DNA of 34,699 bases from Desulfamplus magnetovallimortis (GTDB lineage: Bacteria > Desulfobacterota > Desulfobacteria > Desulfobacterales > Desulfobacteraceae): positions 1 to 34,699 of the forward strand of contig NZ_LT828565.1 of NCBI RefSeq assembly GCF_900170035.1, in the 5' to 3' direction. This document shows, one piece after another, positions 1 through 8,675 of the stretch. The notes below the pieces were generated by a model. It worked only from the letters and a program-made list of their open reading frames with translations. It was not told the DNA's origin and did no database searches. Both the position numbers and the translations under genes were made by a program. The number at the start of each line of letters is the position of its first letter. Within the stretch, counting starts at the first letter, position 1.

Positions 1-23
1 CAGACTTTCACCTAATTTACATG

Positions 24-263
24 CTCAAAGTCAACACCTATGATCTTGTAAGCATTGTCAACACTGTCTGAATCAGGATTCCCAAGATTAACAAGATAAG
101 GCAGGATTATATATCTGAAACATCCTATCTACTCAAAGTCGACACCTATTATCTTTTGAGCTTTGTCAACACTGTCTGAATCAGGATTCCCAAGATTAAC
201 AGGATAAGGCAGGATTATATATCCTGAACATCTTGTTTATCCTGGTTATCCTGATTCAGACAA
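24..263. repeat. Two tandem copies of an intergenic repeat (family A)
   Basis: Two units starting near 24 and 132 are almost identical over about 100 bp. Each begins ctcaaagtc(a/g)acacctat and runs through the core TGTCTGAATCAGGATTCCC. The second unit ends with the reverse complement of the core, giving a perfect 14-bp inverted repeat (173-186 with 249-262). A third copy lies in opposite orientation at 8676-8809. The rest of 1-418 contains no gene that I can support, only a short hairpin at 306-329. Confidence 0.85.
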
Positions 264-418
264 ATTCAGTAAATGGAAAAAAGCAATAATATGTCATTTT
301 TTCAATACATGACGGGAAGCCATCATGTACGTTAATCTCTCCGGTGAATTTTAAATTAGCGACCTTTGGGCGGATTTTTGATAACATATTGCTTTTACAG
401 GTGATAAAATATAATTTT

Positions 419-1123
419 CTACACCAATAAATTATCTGCAAACTTCTGAATGCAGGCAGGATAAAGCTCCCACTCCAGAGCAAGTCCCTTTTTTTTGACA
501 TCATCCAGGGTATCTCCATCCTCTATCTGAAAAGCTCTCTGCCCGATGATGGGTCCTGTATCTTCACCATAGTCAATAAAATGAACCGTACATCCACCCA
601 CTTTACAGCCATACCGGAAAGTGTCTCCATAACCGTCTGTTCCAGGAAACGCAGGCAGCAGTGCCGGATGGATATTCATTATTCTCTTGTTATTCGGGTC
701 AACATTAATACGATCAATAAAATAGGGGGTCAGGGTTCGCATAAAACCGGCCAGAACAAGAAGATCAATGCCGTAATGCTCAATTTTCTCAAGCAGCATC
801 TTTTCTGCAACAGCTCTTGACTGAAGAAAAAAATCCACCTGGGAAGGATTATGATCATCTGACATCAATGATTGTTTTTCTCTTACAGTTACCAGATCAA
901 AATCAGAAGGAAGTGACGACTTAATCTCTTCCGGACTTTCCCTGCATTTTTTTATAATTTTTCTGTAATCCACCACAAAAGTGTCTATACCGGCTTTTTT
1001 CGCACGATCAAGACCTTTAACATCAGGGGTATCCGAGCCTGTAAAGACAACAGTCGCATCTATTCGGCCATCAGCGCAGCCATCAATTATTGCCTGAAGA
1101 TTGGTACCTCCTCCTGAGATCAA
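419..1123 (-). CDS. purN: Phosphoribosylglycinamide formyltransferase, 5' end out of frame
   Basis: PurN transfers a formyl group from 10-formyl-tetrahydrofolate to GAR in cytosolic purine synthesis. Visible signatures are the N-terminal ISGGGTNLQAII loop, the catalytic NIHPALLPAFPG motif, and the DTGPIIGQ segment carrying the conserved Asp. At 234 residues it is longer than the usual 190-210, mainly because of a charged insertion around residues 60-100. The frame can start only at TTG 1123, which would remove the first beta strand and has no ribosome binding site. An ATG at 1158 has a good GGAGG, but it is one base out of frame across a run of nine A's (1146-1138 on the coding strand). One more A would give MGKNKKKIRVGTLISGGG, a normal PurN start. 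The identity is secure and the start is not. Confidence 0.9.
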   Translation of the reverse strand: MISGGGTNLQAIIDGCADGRIDATVVFTGSDTPDVKGLDRAKKAGIDTFVVDYRKIIKKCRESPEEIKSSLPSDFDLVTVREKQSLMSDDHNPSQVDFFLQSRAVAEKMLLEKIEHYGIDLLVLAGFMRTLTPYFIDRINVDPNNKRIMNIHPALLPAFPGTDGYGDTFRYGCKVGGCTVHFIDYGEDTGPIIGQRAFQIEDGDTLDDVKKKGLALEWELYPACIQKFADNLLV

Positions 1124-1425
1124 AGTTCCAACACGAATTTTTTTTTATTTTTACCCATTTTTCACGCCTCCATGTTTCTCCTGCTTCTGTTTCTAAAACA
1201 TAGTCAAAACAGACATTATTATTTGACGCTGCACACTTATTTATTGTTTTTTTTGAATTTTATAGGCTAAAGGTTCAATGAGCTTTCCAACTAACAAGAA
1301 AATTGAAATAACACCGCCTGGATTGTCCAGCTTATTATTATGATATGTTATCCCAAAAAAGTTATCAAATCTCTTCGGAAAACAACATCAGGTATAAGGC
1401 CGACAAAAAGGAATTTCTCATTATG

Positions 1426-1454
1426 TTGACAAAGTATAGCGAAACCAATATATT
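1426..1454 (+). promoter_or_regulatory. Sigma70-type promoter for trxA-trxB
   Basis: TTGACA (1426-1431) and TATATT (1449-1454) are separated by exactly 17 bp, about 45 bp upstream of the trxA start. This is the best match to a housekeeping promoter in the window. Confidence 0.7.
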
Positions 1455-1498
1455 TACAAAACAGTTTTTTTGATTCCCCAAACAAAAGGAGATGCCGA

Positions 1499-1825
1499 AT
1501 GTCAGAAAATATTATAGAAATAGAAGATGATGCCTTTGAGCAGGAAGTTCTTAAATCCACTATACCAGTGCTGGTTGACTTCTGGGCACCATGGTGCGGT
1601 CCATGCAGAGCCATAGCCCCCACCATTGAAGAGCTTCAGAAAACCTATGACGGCAAAATGAAATTTGTGAAGGTCAATGTGGATGAAAATCCTATATCTC
1701 CAAGCAAATATGGCATTCAGGCCATTCCCACCCTGATTTTTTTCAAGGATGGCGAGGTCTCAGAACAGATCACAGGAATGGTTGCAAAAGCAAAACTTGA
1801 AGATACCATAAATACTCTTCTGTAA
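1499..1825 (+). CDS. trxA: Thioredoxin
   Basis: A 108-aa cytosolic thioredoxin that reduces protein disulfides using electrons from TrxB. The active site WCGPC places the redox cysteines at residues 33 and 36. The buried Asp is at 27 (VDFWAPWCGPC context), and the cis-proline loop is in GIQAIPTLIFFKDG. Length and domain match the standard single-domain family. The ATG follows AAAGGAG with normal spacing. It is the first gene of an operon with trxB, 28 bp downstream, so reductase and substrate are made together. Confidence 0.97.
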   Translation: MSENIIEIEDDAFEQEVLKSTIPVLVDFWAPWCGPCRAIAPTIEELQKTYDGKMKFVKVNVDENPISPSKYGIQAIPTLIFFKDGEVSEQITGMVAKAKLEDTINTLL

Positions 1826-1853
1826 ATATAGAAAATCACAGGAGGAACAGGAA

Positions 1854-2783
1854 ATGCCACAAAGCGATTATGATCTTGTGATTATCGGCGGAGGCCCTGC
1901 CGGTCTCACTGCCGGAATCTATGCTGCCAGAGCCCGATTGAATGTTGTACTTTATGAAAAAGCCGCTCCAGGTGGTCAGGTGATCATTTCGGACTGGATT
2001 GAAAACTATCCAGGTTTTCCAGATGGTATCAGTGGTTATGACCTTGGTGAAAAAATGTTGAACCATGCCAAGAACCTGGGATTAACCATAGAGACTGAGG
2101 ATGTAACAGGTCTGGATCTTACAGGGGACATTAAAGTAATTCACCTTGGACCAGAAAAAAGTGTCACCACCAAGGCAATTATTATTGCATCAGGAGCCTC
2201 TCCAAAAACCCTGAATGTAGGAGAAGACAAATTCAGGGGCAAAGGGGTCTCTTTCTGTGCTACATGCGACGGTCCTTTTTTCAGGGATAAAACTGTTGTT
2301 GCTGTGGGTGGCGGTGATACTGCTGTTCAGGAATCCCTTTTCCTTACCAGATTTGTGAAAAAATTATATCTTGTACACCGAAGAGATGAATTAAGAGCCA
2401 CAAAAATCCTTCAGGAAAGAGCATTTAAAAATGACAAAATTGAATTTGTCTGGGATTCTGTTGTAACCGGCATGGATGGATTGTTTGCAGTTGAAAACGT
2501 TAATGTAAAAAACGTCAAAACAGAAGAAGAGTCTTCAATAAAAGCCAATGGCTGTTTCATATGGATAGGGATCACACCAAATACCGATTTTGTGGGAGAT
2601 GACCTTAATCGCGACGAATGGGGCTTTATATTTACAAATGACCGCATGGAAACTTCTATCCCAGGGGTTTTTGCAGCAGGAGATGTCAGAACCACTCCAT
2701 TAAAACAGATTGCAACTGCGGTAGGAGATGCTGCAATTGCAGTAATGGGTGTTGAGCATTACATTGAAAATATTAATTCATGA
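1854..2783 (+). CDS. trxB: Thioredoxin reductase (NADPH, FAD)
   Basis: A 309-aa low-molecular-weight thioredoxin reductase that passes electrons from NADPH through FAD to thioredoxin. The N-terminal FAD-binding GGGPAGLTAGIYAARA is at about residues 12-27. The redox motif CATC is at 135-138. The NADPH-binding GGGDTAVQESLFLT follows at about 153-166, and the C-terminal FAD motif AAGDVRTTPLKQIATA is present. GGAGGAACAGGAA precedes the ATG. It is the second gene of the trx operon, and a strong intrinsic terminator follows at 2953. Confidence 0.96.
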   Translation: MPQSDYDLVIIGGGPAGLTAGIYAARARLNVVLYEKAAPGGQVIISDWIENYPGFPDGISGYDLGEKMLNHAKNLGLTIETEDVTGLDLTGDIKVIHLGPEKSVTTKAIIIASGASPKTLNVGEDKFRGKGVSFCATCDGPFFRDKTVVAVGGGDTAVQESLFLTRFVKKLYLVHRRDELRATKILQERAFKNDKIEFVWDSVVTGMDGLFAVENVNVKNVKTEEESSIKANGCFIWIGITPNTDFVGDDLNRDEWGFIFTNDRMETSIPGVFAAGDVRTTPLKQIATAVGDAAIAVMGVEHYIENINS

Positions 2784-2821
2784 AAAGAGTGGCCTTTTTC
2801 ATACAACCCCAAAACCATTTG

Positions 2822-2873
2822 ACACTTTTGTGAAAAAAGCCCCCCCAAAAGGGGCTGCTTCTCTGAAAAGTGT
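2822..2873. repeat. Palindromic intergenic element (family C member)
   Basis: ACACTTTT (2822-2829) pairs with AAAAGTGT (2866-2873), enclosing a G/C hairpin AGCCCC...GGGGCT (2838-2843 with 2851-2856). The outer arms match those of larger inverted repeats at 8898-9011 and 15495-15554. Confidence 0.55.
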
Positions 2874-2952
2874 AAAGAGGTGAATGAAACATGCCAAAAG
2901 TGTGTTAAAGACACAAATCTTCAGCCATTTCATTACCCCATAAAAAATAGAT

Positions 2953-2988
2953 ATAAGCTGAGAAACGATCTCAGCTTATTTTATTTTT
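2953..2988 (+). terminator. Rho-independent terminator after trxB
   Basis: An 11-bp perfect stem (2953-2963 with 2969-2979, AAGCTGAGA paired to TCTCAGCTT plus AT pairs), a loop of AACGA, then TTTTATTTTT. Confidence 0.85.
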
Positions 2989-3104
2989 GACGATTCTGCA
3001 AAAAAATCAAATAGACATTGAGTTTATGCAAGGGAAAGCTTGGGGTATTCTTCCTTAAAATTTCAACTATACTGTTCCAGATAATTAAATTGGCAGGCAG
3101 TGTA

Positions 3105-3128
3105 GGGGCAATCCCTTGTGGTTGCCCT
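3105..3128. repeat. REP-like palindrome
   Basis: GGGCAATC (3106-3113) pairs with GGTTGCCC (3120-3127), one pair being a G-T wobble. The surrounding TAGGGGCAA...TTGCCC pattern resembles dispersed REP-type palindromes. The gap between trxB and bamD (2784-3192) otherwise shows only the terminator and the element at 2822. Confidence 0.5.
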
Positions 3129-3192
3129 TCAGAATTGATAATGCCAAAATATTTTTCTGGAAATCTATATTTCCCATGGAATCACTTCGCTT

Positions 3193-3864
3193 ATGAGAAT
3201 TATATCTATTGGATTACTACTGTTTATTTTTGCCTCTATATCCGGATGTGCCTGGTTTTCAAAAGATAGCCAGGAGGTAGAAAAAACTGCAAGAGAGCTT
3301 GCAGCAGAAGGAAACCAGGAGTTCAAAGAAAAAAACTATAAAAATGCAATTGAGGCATTTACAACTCTCAGGGACTGGTATCCATTCAGCAAATATGCCA
3401 TTCTTGCCGAACTTAAAATTGCAGATTCACATTTTAAGCTTAAATCATATGAAGAGGCCATTGTGGCATACCAGGAGTTTGAAAGTTTACACCCAAGAAA
3501 CGAAGCTGTCCCTTATGTGATTTATCGAACAGGTATGTGCTGGTACAACCGTATTGAATCCATAGACAAAGACCAAACCCCTGCAAAAAAGGCAATGGAG
3601 CAGTTTCAGAGACTTACAAAGCGTTTTCCAGATGATAAATACAGCGAAAAAGCTCAAAAAAAGATCATGAAATGTACAGAACACCTTGCAGGACATGAAG
3701 CCTATATTGCTGAATTCTATCTTAAGGCCAAAAAATACAAGGCTGCTCTAAAAAGATTTGAAACTATCTTTGCAATCTATCCTGATACAGAGGCAGGCAA
3801 ACAATCTATTGAAAAGATAGTTTTATGCAGAAAACTTCTTGAAGAAGAGAGTATAAATGAATAA
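3193..3864 (+). CDS. bamD: Outer-membrane assembly lipoprotein BamD (ComL/YfiO)
   Basis: A 223-aa lipoprotein of the BAM complex, which inserts beta-barrel proteins into the outer membrane. A type II signal peptide (MRIISIGLLLFIFASISGC) puts the lipidated Cys at residue 19. TPR-like repeats follow. These include ELAAEGNQEFKEKNYKNAIE near 36-55, a second repeat around LADSHFKLKSYEEAIVAYQEF, and FYLKAKKYKAALKRFETI near the C-terminus. Length is slightly below the E. coli protein (about 245). The ribosome binding site is weak. The gene ends 20 bp from the convergent oxidoreductase gene. Its presence indicates a diderm envelope. Confidence 0.88.
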   Translation: MRIISIGLLLFIFASISGCAWFSKDSQEVEKTARELAAEGNQEFKEKNYKNAIEAFTTLRDWYPFSKYAILAELKIADSHFKLKSYEEAIVAYQEFESLHPRNEAVPYVIYRTGMCWYNRIESIDKDQTPAKKAMEQFQRLTKRFPDDKYSEKAQKKIMKCTEHLAGHEAYIAEFYLKAKKYKAALKRFETIFAIYPDTEAGKQSIEKIVLCRKLLEEESINE

Positions 3865-3884
3865 TGGCTCCTTCTTATTTGCTG

Positions 3885-5123
3885 TCATCCTCTCCTTTTT
3901 GAGAAGCCATAAATACCCATTCTGGCAAAGGCCTGAAAGACAACCCGCCAGGCATTAAGAGCAGGATCTGGAGCTTTACCCTTTGCAATTCTCTCAATCT
4001 GAAATTCGTACCAGAGAATTGACATCAGGGTCATTCTGTCAACGGCTTTAAAGCCTGTTGTAGGATCATCAAAATGAATAGCTGGTATCTCATTATCCAT
4101 TAGTCTGTTTGGAAAGTCAGGCATAACAGCAAGGGGTCTTGCAATGCCTATCATATCAGTGGCACCGCTTTCCAATGCCGATATCATTGCAGCACCTGAG
4201 CGAAACCCACCGGTAACCACAAATGGTACATCAATCTCTTTTCTCACTTTTTCCGCATATTCCAGAAAATAGGCCTCACGTTTCCGGGTTGAATCCTTTA
4301 CTTTGTAACCCGTCATACTGGGGCTTTCGTAGGTTCCTCCAGATATCTCAACAAGATCTATTCCTTCTTTCTCCAACTGCTTTACCACAGCCATTGATTC
4401 TTCATGTGTAAAACCGCTTTTCATGAAATCTGCGGAATTGAGCTTTATTCCAACAGGGTAGCTCTCTCCAACTGTTTTCCGAATGGCCCTGAAGACTTCC
4501 AGAACAAACCTCATCCGGTTCTCAAGGCTGCCCCCCCAGCCATCTGTCCTGCGATTGTGATGGGGTGACAGAAACTGACTGATAAGATAGCCGTGGGCAC
4601 CATGTATCTGGACTCCTGAAAAACCAACGCGTTTGGCAAGCCCTGCACTTATGGCAAATTTTTGAATTATGCTGAAAATTTCTTGTTCGGTCAGCTCTCT
4701 TGGCGTATTAAATGTTTTATCAAAACCTTTTCCCAAAGGTACTGCAGAGGGAGCCACAGGCTCTTTTGTCAAAAATTTAGGACTCTGTTTACCGGGGTGA
4801 TTAAGTTGTATCCACAATTGCGTATCATCTCTTTTGCCTGCTTCTGCCCACTGCTCAAACATCGAAAGATAGCTCTTTTCATCAAGCACAACATTTTTCG
4901 GCTCACCAAGTGCAAAGCGATCCACCATCACGTTTCCGGTAACTGAAAGACCAATACCGCCCTTGGCCCATGTATCATAAAGGCGTACAAGCCCGTATGA
5001 TGGATTATGAAGATTATCCCCTAACTGCTCACTCATGGCTGACTTAAACAGTCTGTTTTTAATGGTTACTCCATTTTTGAGTTTCAATGGAGATTTTAAT
5101 GCATTCTGGTTTGAGTTTGTCAT
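3885..5123 (-). CDS. NADH:flavin oxidoreductase, Old Yellow Enzyme family
   Basis: A 412-aa TIM-barrel FMN enzyme of the OYE/2,4-dienoyl-CoA reductase superfamily. The N-terminal KNRLFKSAMSEQLGD is the FMN-binding start. HGAHGYLISQFLSPHHNRR at about residues 175-193 is the substrate-binding His pair, followed by TDGWGGSLENRMRF. VVTGGFRSG and GIARPL near the C-terminus bind the FMN phosphate. There is no C-terminal Fe-S/FAD/NAD domain, so it is a stand-alone barrel rather than a full dienoyl-CoA reductase. It probably reduces activated C=C bonds, but the substrate is unknown. It is divergent from the thioesterase gene and convergent with bamD. Confidence 0.9.
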   Translation of the reverse strand: MTNSNQNALKSPLKLKNGVTIKNRLFKSAMSEQLGDNLHNPSYGLVRLYDTWAKGGIGLSVTGNVMVDRFALGEPKNVVLDEKSYLSMFEQWAEAGKRDDTQLWIQLNHPGKQSPKFLTKEPVAPSAVPLGKGFDKTFNTPRELTEQEIFSIIQKFAISAGLAKRVGFSGVQIHGAHGYLISQFLSPHHNRRTDGWGGSLENRMRFVLEVFRAIRKTVGESYPVGIKLNSADFMKSGFTHEESMAVVKQLEKEGIDLVEISGGTYESPSMTGYKVKDSTRKREAYFLEYAEKVRKEIDVPFVVTGGFRSGAAMISALESGATDMIGIARPLAVMPDFPNRLMDNEIPAIHFDDPTTGFKAVDRMTLMSILWYEFQIERIAKGKAPDPALNAWRVVFQAFARMGIYGFSKRRG

Positions 5124-5186
5124 ATTTGTTCATTAATCCTTGTAATTGAAATTGATGATTTAAACCAGTTTTCCCAAAATAGCCTT

Positions 5187-5546
5187 GTGGGTCACATTGG
5201 AATTGAATTCATTGAAAAAGGCTCTGACTTCTTGAGGGCAACTCTTCCTGTTGATCAACGCACCGTACAACCCATGGGAATCCTGCATGGGGGAGCGTCA
5301 GTTGTTCTTGCCGAAACCCTTGGAAGTGTTGCCTCCCACCTTGCAATTGACGATACGCACTATGCTGTAGGACTTGAGATCAATGCCAATCACATCAAAA
5401 GCGCCAGAGAAGGTCTGGTTACCGGAATGGTAACAACTGTGCATCTTGGTAAAAGAACCCATGTGTGGGATATATCCATTAGAAATGGGAAGAATCAGCT
5501 TATCTGCGTTTCCAGGCTCACCATGGCCATTTTGGTAGTGTCATAA
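5187..5546 (+). CDS. Hotdog-fold acyl-CoA thioesterase, YdiI/MenI-like
   Basis: A 119-aa hotdog-fold (PaaI-type) thioesterase. The diagnostic block LHGGASVVLAETLGSVAS, then GLEINANHIKSAREG and SRLTMAIL, match the E. coli YdiI (MenI) type, which hydrolyses DHNA-CoA in menaquinone synthesis. A role in menaquinone synthesis is plausible but not shown. The first usable start is GTG 5187. Homology appears to continue upstream in the same open frame (LNQFSQNSLVGHIGIEF), where no ATG, GTG or TTG exists back to a stop at 5112. The true start is therefore unclear, or the 5' end is damaged. It is divergent from the OYE gene, 63 bp away. Confidence 0.85.
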   Translation: MGHIGIEFIEKGSDFLRATLPVDQRTVQPMGILHGGASVVLAETLGSVASHLAIDDTHYAVGLEINANHIKSAREGLVTGMVTTVHLGKRTHVWDISIRNGKNQLICVSRLTMAILVVS

Positions 5547-5646
5547 AAGTGTTGATATCTTTTTGTGAAAGCCCTGCTGAATCAAGGTTTGTGAAGAGCT
5601 CATCAACATATTTGGGACACCACCGCCATTTTGAAGAAATAATTAT

Positions 5647-6873
5647 TCAATTAAAAATCTTTTCGTAGTTACCATACCCTTCACTGGCAAGATTTTCCTT
5701 CGGAATAAAGCGAAGCGCAGCAGAATTAATGCAGTATCTTAAACCACCGGGTAGATGGCCGTCCTCAAAAAGATGGCCAAGATGTGAATCTGCATAACGG
5801 CTTCTGACCTCAATTACATTCCCGAAAAACAATCCTTTCTCCTGTTTTTCAACAAGGGAATTTTTATCTATTGGTCTTGTGAAGCTTGGCCAGCCGGTTC
5901 CTGAATCAAATTTGTCTCTTGAAGAGAAAAGAGCTTCTCCAGATACAATATCCACGTATATCCCCTCTTTTTTGTTATCCCAGTATTCATTCTGAAAAGC
6001 TTTTTCCGTGCCATTATTGCGGGTAACCTCATATTGGATGGGAGTAAGTTTTTTTTTCAGTTCACTGTCAGATGGAAGTTTAAAAGACTCCATTTCTGAT
6101 GATTGTCCTGACAAATCATAGAAGTTGTTTCTTGATGATGGCGTGGAGGAAGAGTCCCGCTGCTCTGAAAAAGAACCATTTGAAGATGAAGCATCTTGCG
6201 ATATTGAAAAAATATCATCACTTTTTACCCAGGTTTTCTCTATAAACTGATCCCTTCCTGATCTGTATCTGTAAAATTTATATCGTATGGGATTTTTTTT
6301 ATAATAATCCTGATGATAATCTTCAGCATCATAAAATTTTTTAAATTCAACAATTTCAGTTGCAATTGGCCTGGTAAAGATTTTTGATGCATCAAGAAGA
6401 TTGCGTGAAGCCTCGGCAATTTTTCTTTGATTCTCATTGTGGTAAAAAATTGCTGAGCGATATTGAGAGCCCCTGTCAACAAAAGAACCGCCGGCATCTG
6501 TTGGGTCAATCTGTTGCCAGAAAAGATTTACAAGCTCCTTATAACTTACCCTTTCAGGGTCAAATTTTATCTGAATGGCCTCTGCATGGCCGGTATGCCC
6601 GGATGATACAGATTCATATGTAGGATTTGAGGTCTCACCGCCTGTGTAACCAGAAACAACATTTTTGACCCCGTCTATTTTTTCAAAAGGAGTTTCCATA
6701 CACCAGAAACATCCACCGGCGAATGTAGCAATTTCAAGATGTTGATTCTTATCATCCATAGCAACCTCCTCCCTATCCAAAGAGCTTGTGAAGACAACCT
6801 GGGCACTCCATAAAGCTCCGATTAATACCAATATCGCAACTTTTATCGTAATATTGTGCAGTAAAAGTTTCAT
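5647..6873 (-). CDS. msrAB: Bifunctional peptide methionine sulfoxide reductase MsrA-MsrB, exported
   Basis: A 408-aa fusion that repairs both epimers of methionine sulfoxide in proteins. Residues 1-31 form a signal peptide or membrane anchor. The MsrA domain (about 48-205) has the catalytic GGCFWCME with Cys55. A Ser-rich linker spans about 215-270. The MsrB domain (about 275-405) has [17 protein letters not shown] and the catalytic Cys in [11 protein letters not shown]. The CxxC zinc pairs of some MsrB proteins are absent. Met1 is preceded by AGGTGAG. A second ATG at 6759 (Met39) has a strong GGGAGGAGG 5 nt upstream and would yield a leaderless cytosolic form. It lies next to tpx, a peroxide-defence gene. 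Confidence 0.93.
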   Translation of the reverse strand: MKLLLHNITIKVAILVLIGALWSAQVVFTSSLDREEVAMDDKNQHLEIATFAGGCFWCMETPFEKIDGVKNVVSGYTGGETSNPTYESVSSGHTGHAEAIQIKFDPERVSYKELVNLFWQQIDPTDAGGSFVDRGSQYRSAIFYHNENQRKIAEASRNLLDASKIFTRPIATEIVEFKKFYDAEDYHQDYYKKNPIRYKFYRYRSGRDQFIEKTWVKSDDIFSISQDASSSNGSFSEQRDSSSTPSSRNNFYDLSGQSSEMESFKLPSDSELKKKLTPIQYEVTRNNGTEKAFQNEYWDNKKEGIYVDIVSGEALFSSRDKFDSGTGWPSFTRPIDKNSLVEKQEKGLFFGNVIEVRSRYADSHLGHLFEDGHLPGGLRYCINSAALRFIPKENLASEGYGNYEKIFN

Positions 6874-6974
6874 ACTCTCACCTTTTCCCTTTCTTCTTGC
6901 GAACTTTTGCTCATCAAGGTATAAGCCATGAGAAGTTTTTTAGCTTCATGGAGAGACCCAAAGATGACGCAATT

Positions 6975-7487
6975 TTACAATTCTGCCTTTTCAACAGCAG
7001 CAAGAGCAGATTCATAATCAGGCTCCTGGGAGATTTCCGGAACCTGTTCTGTGTAGGCAACCTTTCCATCTCCGTCAATGACAACAACAGCACGGGAGAG
7101 AAGTCCGGCAATTGGCCCTGTTGTAATTTTTACCCCATAATCAGTGCCAAAATCTGGTGATCTGAATGTTGAAAGAGAAATTACATTTTTCAAACTTTCA
7201 ACTTCACAGAAACGGGAATGCGCAAATGGAAGATCGCCTGAGATACATAACACAACACAGTTTTTTGATTCTCCTGCTGTTTTGTTGAATTGTCTTGTTG
7301 AAGCTGCACAGACTGGTGTATCAATGCTTGGAAAGATATTCAGAACAACTGTTTTTCCGGCAAATTGAGACAATTTAACATCTGAAAGATCTTTTCCGGT
7401 GAGCGTAAAATCAAGAGCTTTTGTTCCAACTTCCGGAAGCTTACCAACAGTTTCAATAGGGTTACCTTTTAATGTAATGTTAGCCAT
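6975..7487 (-). CDS. tpx: Thiol peroxidase (atypical 2-Cys peroxiredoxin)
   Basis: A 170-aa peroxiredoxin that reduces hydroperoxides at the expense of thioredoxin. The peroxidatic Cys60 lies in [14 protein letters not shown]. The resolving Cys94 is in the Tpx-specific [10 protein letters not shown]. Length matches the family exactly. The ATG follows AAAGGAG. The gene is transcribed in the same direction as msrAB, 101 bp upstream of it, so the two oxidative-damage genes may share transcripts. The trxA-trxB operon in the same window supplies the likely reductant. Confidence 0.95.
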   Translation of the reverse strand: MANITLKGNPIETVGKLPEVGTKALDFTLTGKDLSDVKLSQFAGKTVVLNIFPSIDTPVCAASTRQFNKTAGESKNCVVLCISGDLPFAHSRFCEVESLKNVISLSTFRSPDFGTDYGVKITTGPIAGLLSRAVVVIDGDGKVAYTEQVPEISQEPDYESALAAVEKAEL

Positions 7488-7609
7488 GATATTTCTCCTT
7501 TTAATTTATTTATCGAATTTTTGGGATTGCAGATATTGTCCTTGCAAAAGGATAGGCTTAGGGGGACAGCCACTGCAGTTACCAACCTCAGAATCCCCCA
7601 TAATTTATT

Positions 7610-7774
7610 ATGAACTCAGTTAGAATCATAATGACTGATTCTTTCAAAATCAAGGTGAAGGCATTGAAAATTCCCTTTTTCAAAGGCTTTACATCTGAAA
7701 AGTGCAAAGTACTTTTGGATGAAATGAAGGATGCCAGACTTTCTTACAAAAAATCCATAACCATTGCGAGGTAA
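7610..7774 (+). CDS. Small basic protein coupled to MBL-fold gene
   Basis: A 54-aa unrecognised protein (47 aa if the in-frame ATG at 7631 is used). It is Lys-rich (12 lysines) with a run KIKVKALKIPFFKGF and one Cys. No signal peptide or membrane segment is seen. Neither start has a clear ribosome binding site. Its stop (7772-7774) is 1 nt from the ATG of the metallo-beta-lactamase gene at 7776, and the last codons contain that gene's GAGG. The layout suggests translational coupling. It could instead be a leader ORF. Confidence 0.5.
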   Translation: MNSVRIIMTDSFKIKVKALKIPFFKGFTSEKCKVLLDEMKDARLSYKKSITIAR

Positions 7775-7775
7775 A

Positions 7776-8627
7776 ATGAATATTACAGCTTTAATTGAAA
7801 ACTGTATCACTGATAATCGAGAAGATCTTGAAAAAGAGCATGGACTATCCCTTTATATTGATTACAATAATCTTAAAATTCTTTTTGATGCTGGTGCATC
7901 AGATGCTTTTGAAAGAAATGCAATAAAACTTGGAGTTGATCTTGAAAAGGTGGATATGGCAATACTTTCTCATCAACATTATGATCATGGTGGTGGGCTT
8001 TCAAGGTTTCTGGAAATCAATTCAAAGGCATCTGTTCATCTTTGCAGACAGATGAAGGGTAATACATACTTTAAATCTCTCGGAGGATTAATAAACAAAT
8101 ACATTGGCCTGGATAAAAAGATTTTTGTTAAACATCCAAATCGCTTTGTGTTTGTAAACGGTACGGCTGAAGTATCAAAAAATGTTTTTATCATCACTGA
8201 AATTTGTCGTAAATATCCTCAACCAAAAGGTAACAGTAAACTTCTTGTCTGTGAAAACGGTAATTGGCTCCCTGACCCATTTGATCATGAACTCATAGTT
8301 GTAATAAAGGAAGAAAAAGAGCTTGTAATCCTTACAGGATGTGCACATAATGGTATTTTAAACATGGTTGAAACCGTTGTGCGTCAATTTCCGGATATGC
8401 CCATAAAAGCTATAATCGGCGGTTTTCATCTTGCCGGCATTCCTGTTCCCCAGTTACTGCCTGAAACTATTGAAGAGATTCGAGCCATTGCATCAGACCT
8501 GCTTAAATATCCTGTTAAAACAGTATATACCGGCCACTGCACAGGAATGAAAGCCTATGGAATACTCAAGGAGGTTATGGGAAACAAACTCGAATATCTT
8601 GATACAGGAAAAACAATTTCCATTTAG
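7776..8627 (+). CDS. Metallo-beta-lactamase-fold hydrolase, dihydropterin-synthase-like
   Basis: A 283-aa MBL-fold protein of the archaeal and bacterial group often annotated as 7,8-dihydropterin-6-methyl-aminobenzene-phosphate synthase. The metal motif HQHYDHGGG is at about residues 68-76. TGCAHNGILNMVE supplies a further His, IGGFHLAG another, and TGHCTG lies near the C-terminus. The start is set at ATG 7776 because GAGGTAAA precedes it; a TTG at 7764 is in frame but less likely. The substrate cannot be told from sequence. It is preceded closely by a 54-aa ORF and followed by repeat-rich non-coding DNA. Confidence 0.85.
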   Translation: MNITALIENCITDNREDLEKEHGLSLYIDYNNLKILFDAGASDAFERNAIKLGVDLEKVDMAILSHQHYDHGGGLSRFLEINSKASVHLCRQMKGNTYFKSLGGLINKYIGLDKKIFVKHPNRFVFVNGTAEVSKNVFIITEICRKYPQPKGNSKLLVCENGNWLPDPFDHELIVVIKEEKELVILTGCAHNGILNMVETVVRQFPDMPIKAIIGGFHLAGIPVPQLLPETIEEIRAIASDLLKYPVKTVYTGHCTGMKAYGILKEVMGNKLEYLDTGKTISI

Positions 8628-8675
8628 TTCTACTTTCTCAAAATCAATCTTATTGCTTTTTCAGAAATTATTGCA

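Noticed and set aside
1-263. Possible CRISPR array
   Set aside because: Two long units of about 100 bp with no short regular repeats and spacers, and no cas genes.
3018-3269. 83-codon frame before bamD
   Set aside because: Covers a REP-like palindrome and the start of bamD; no ribosome binding site or family.
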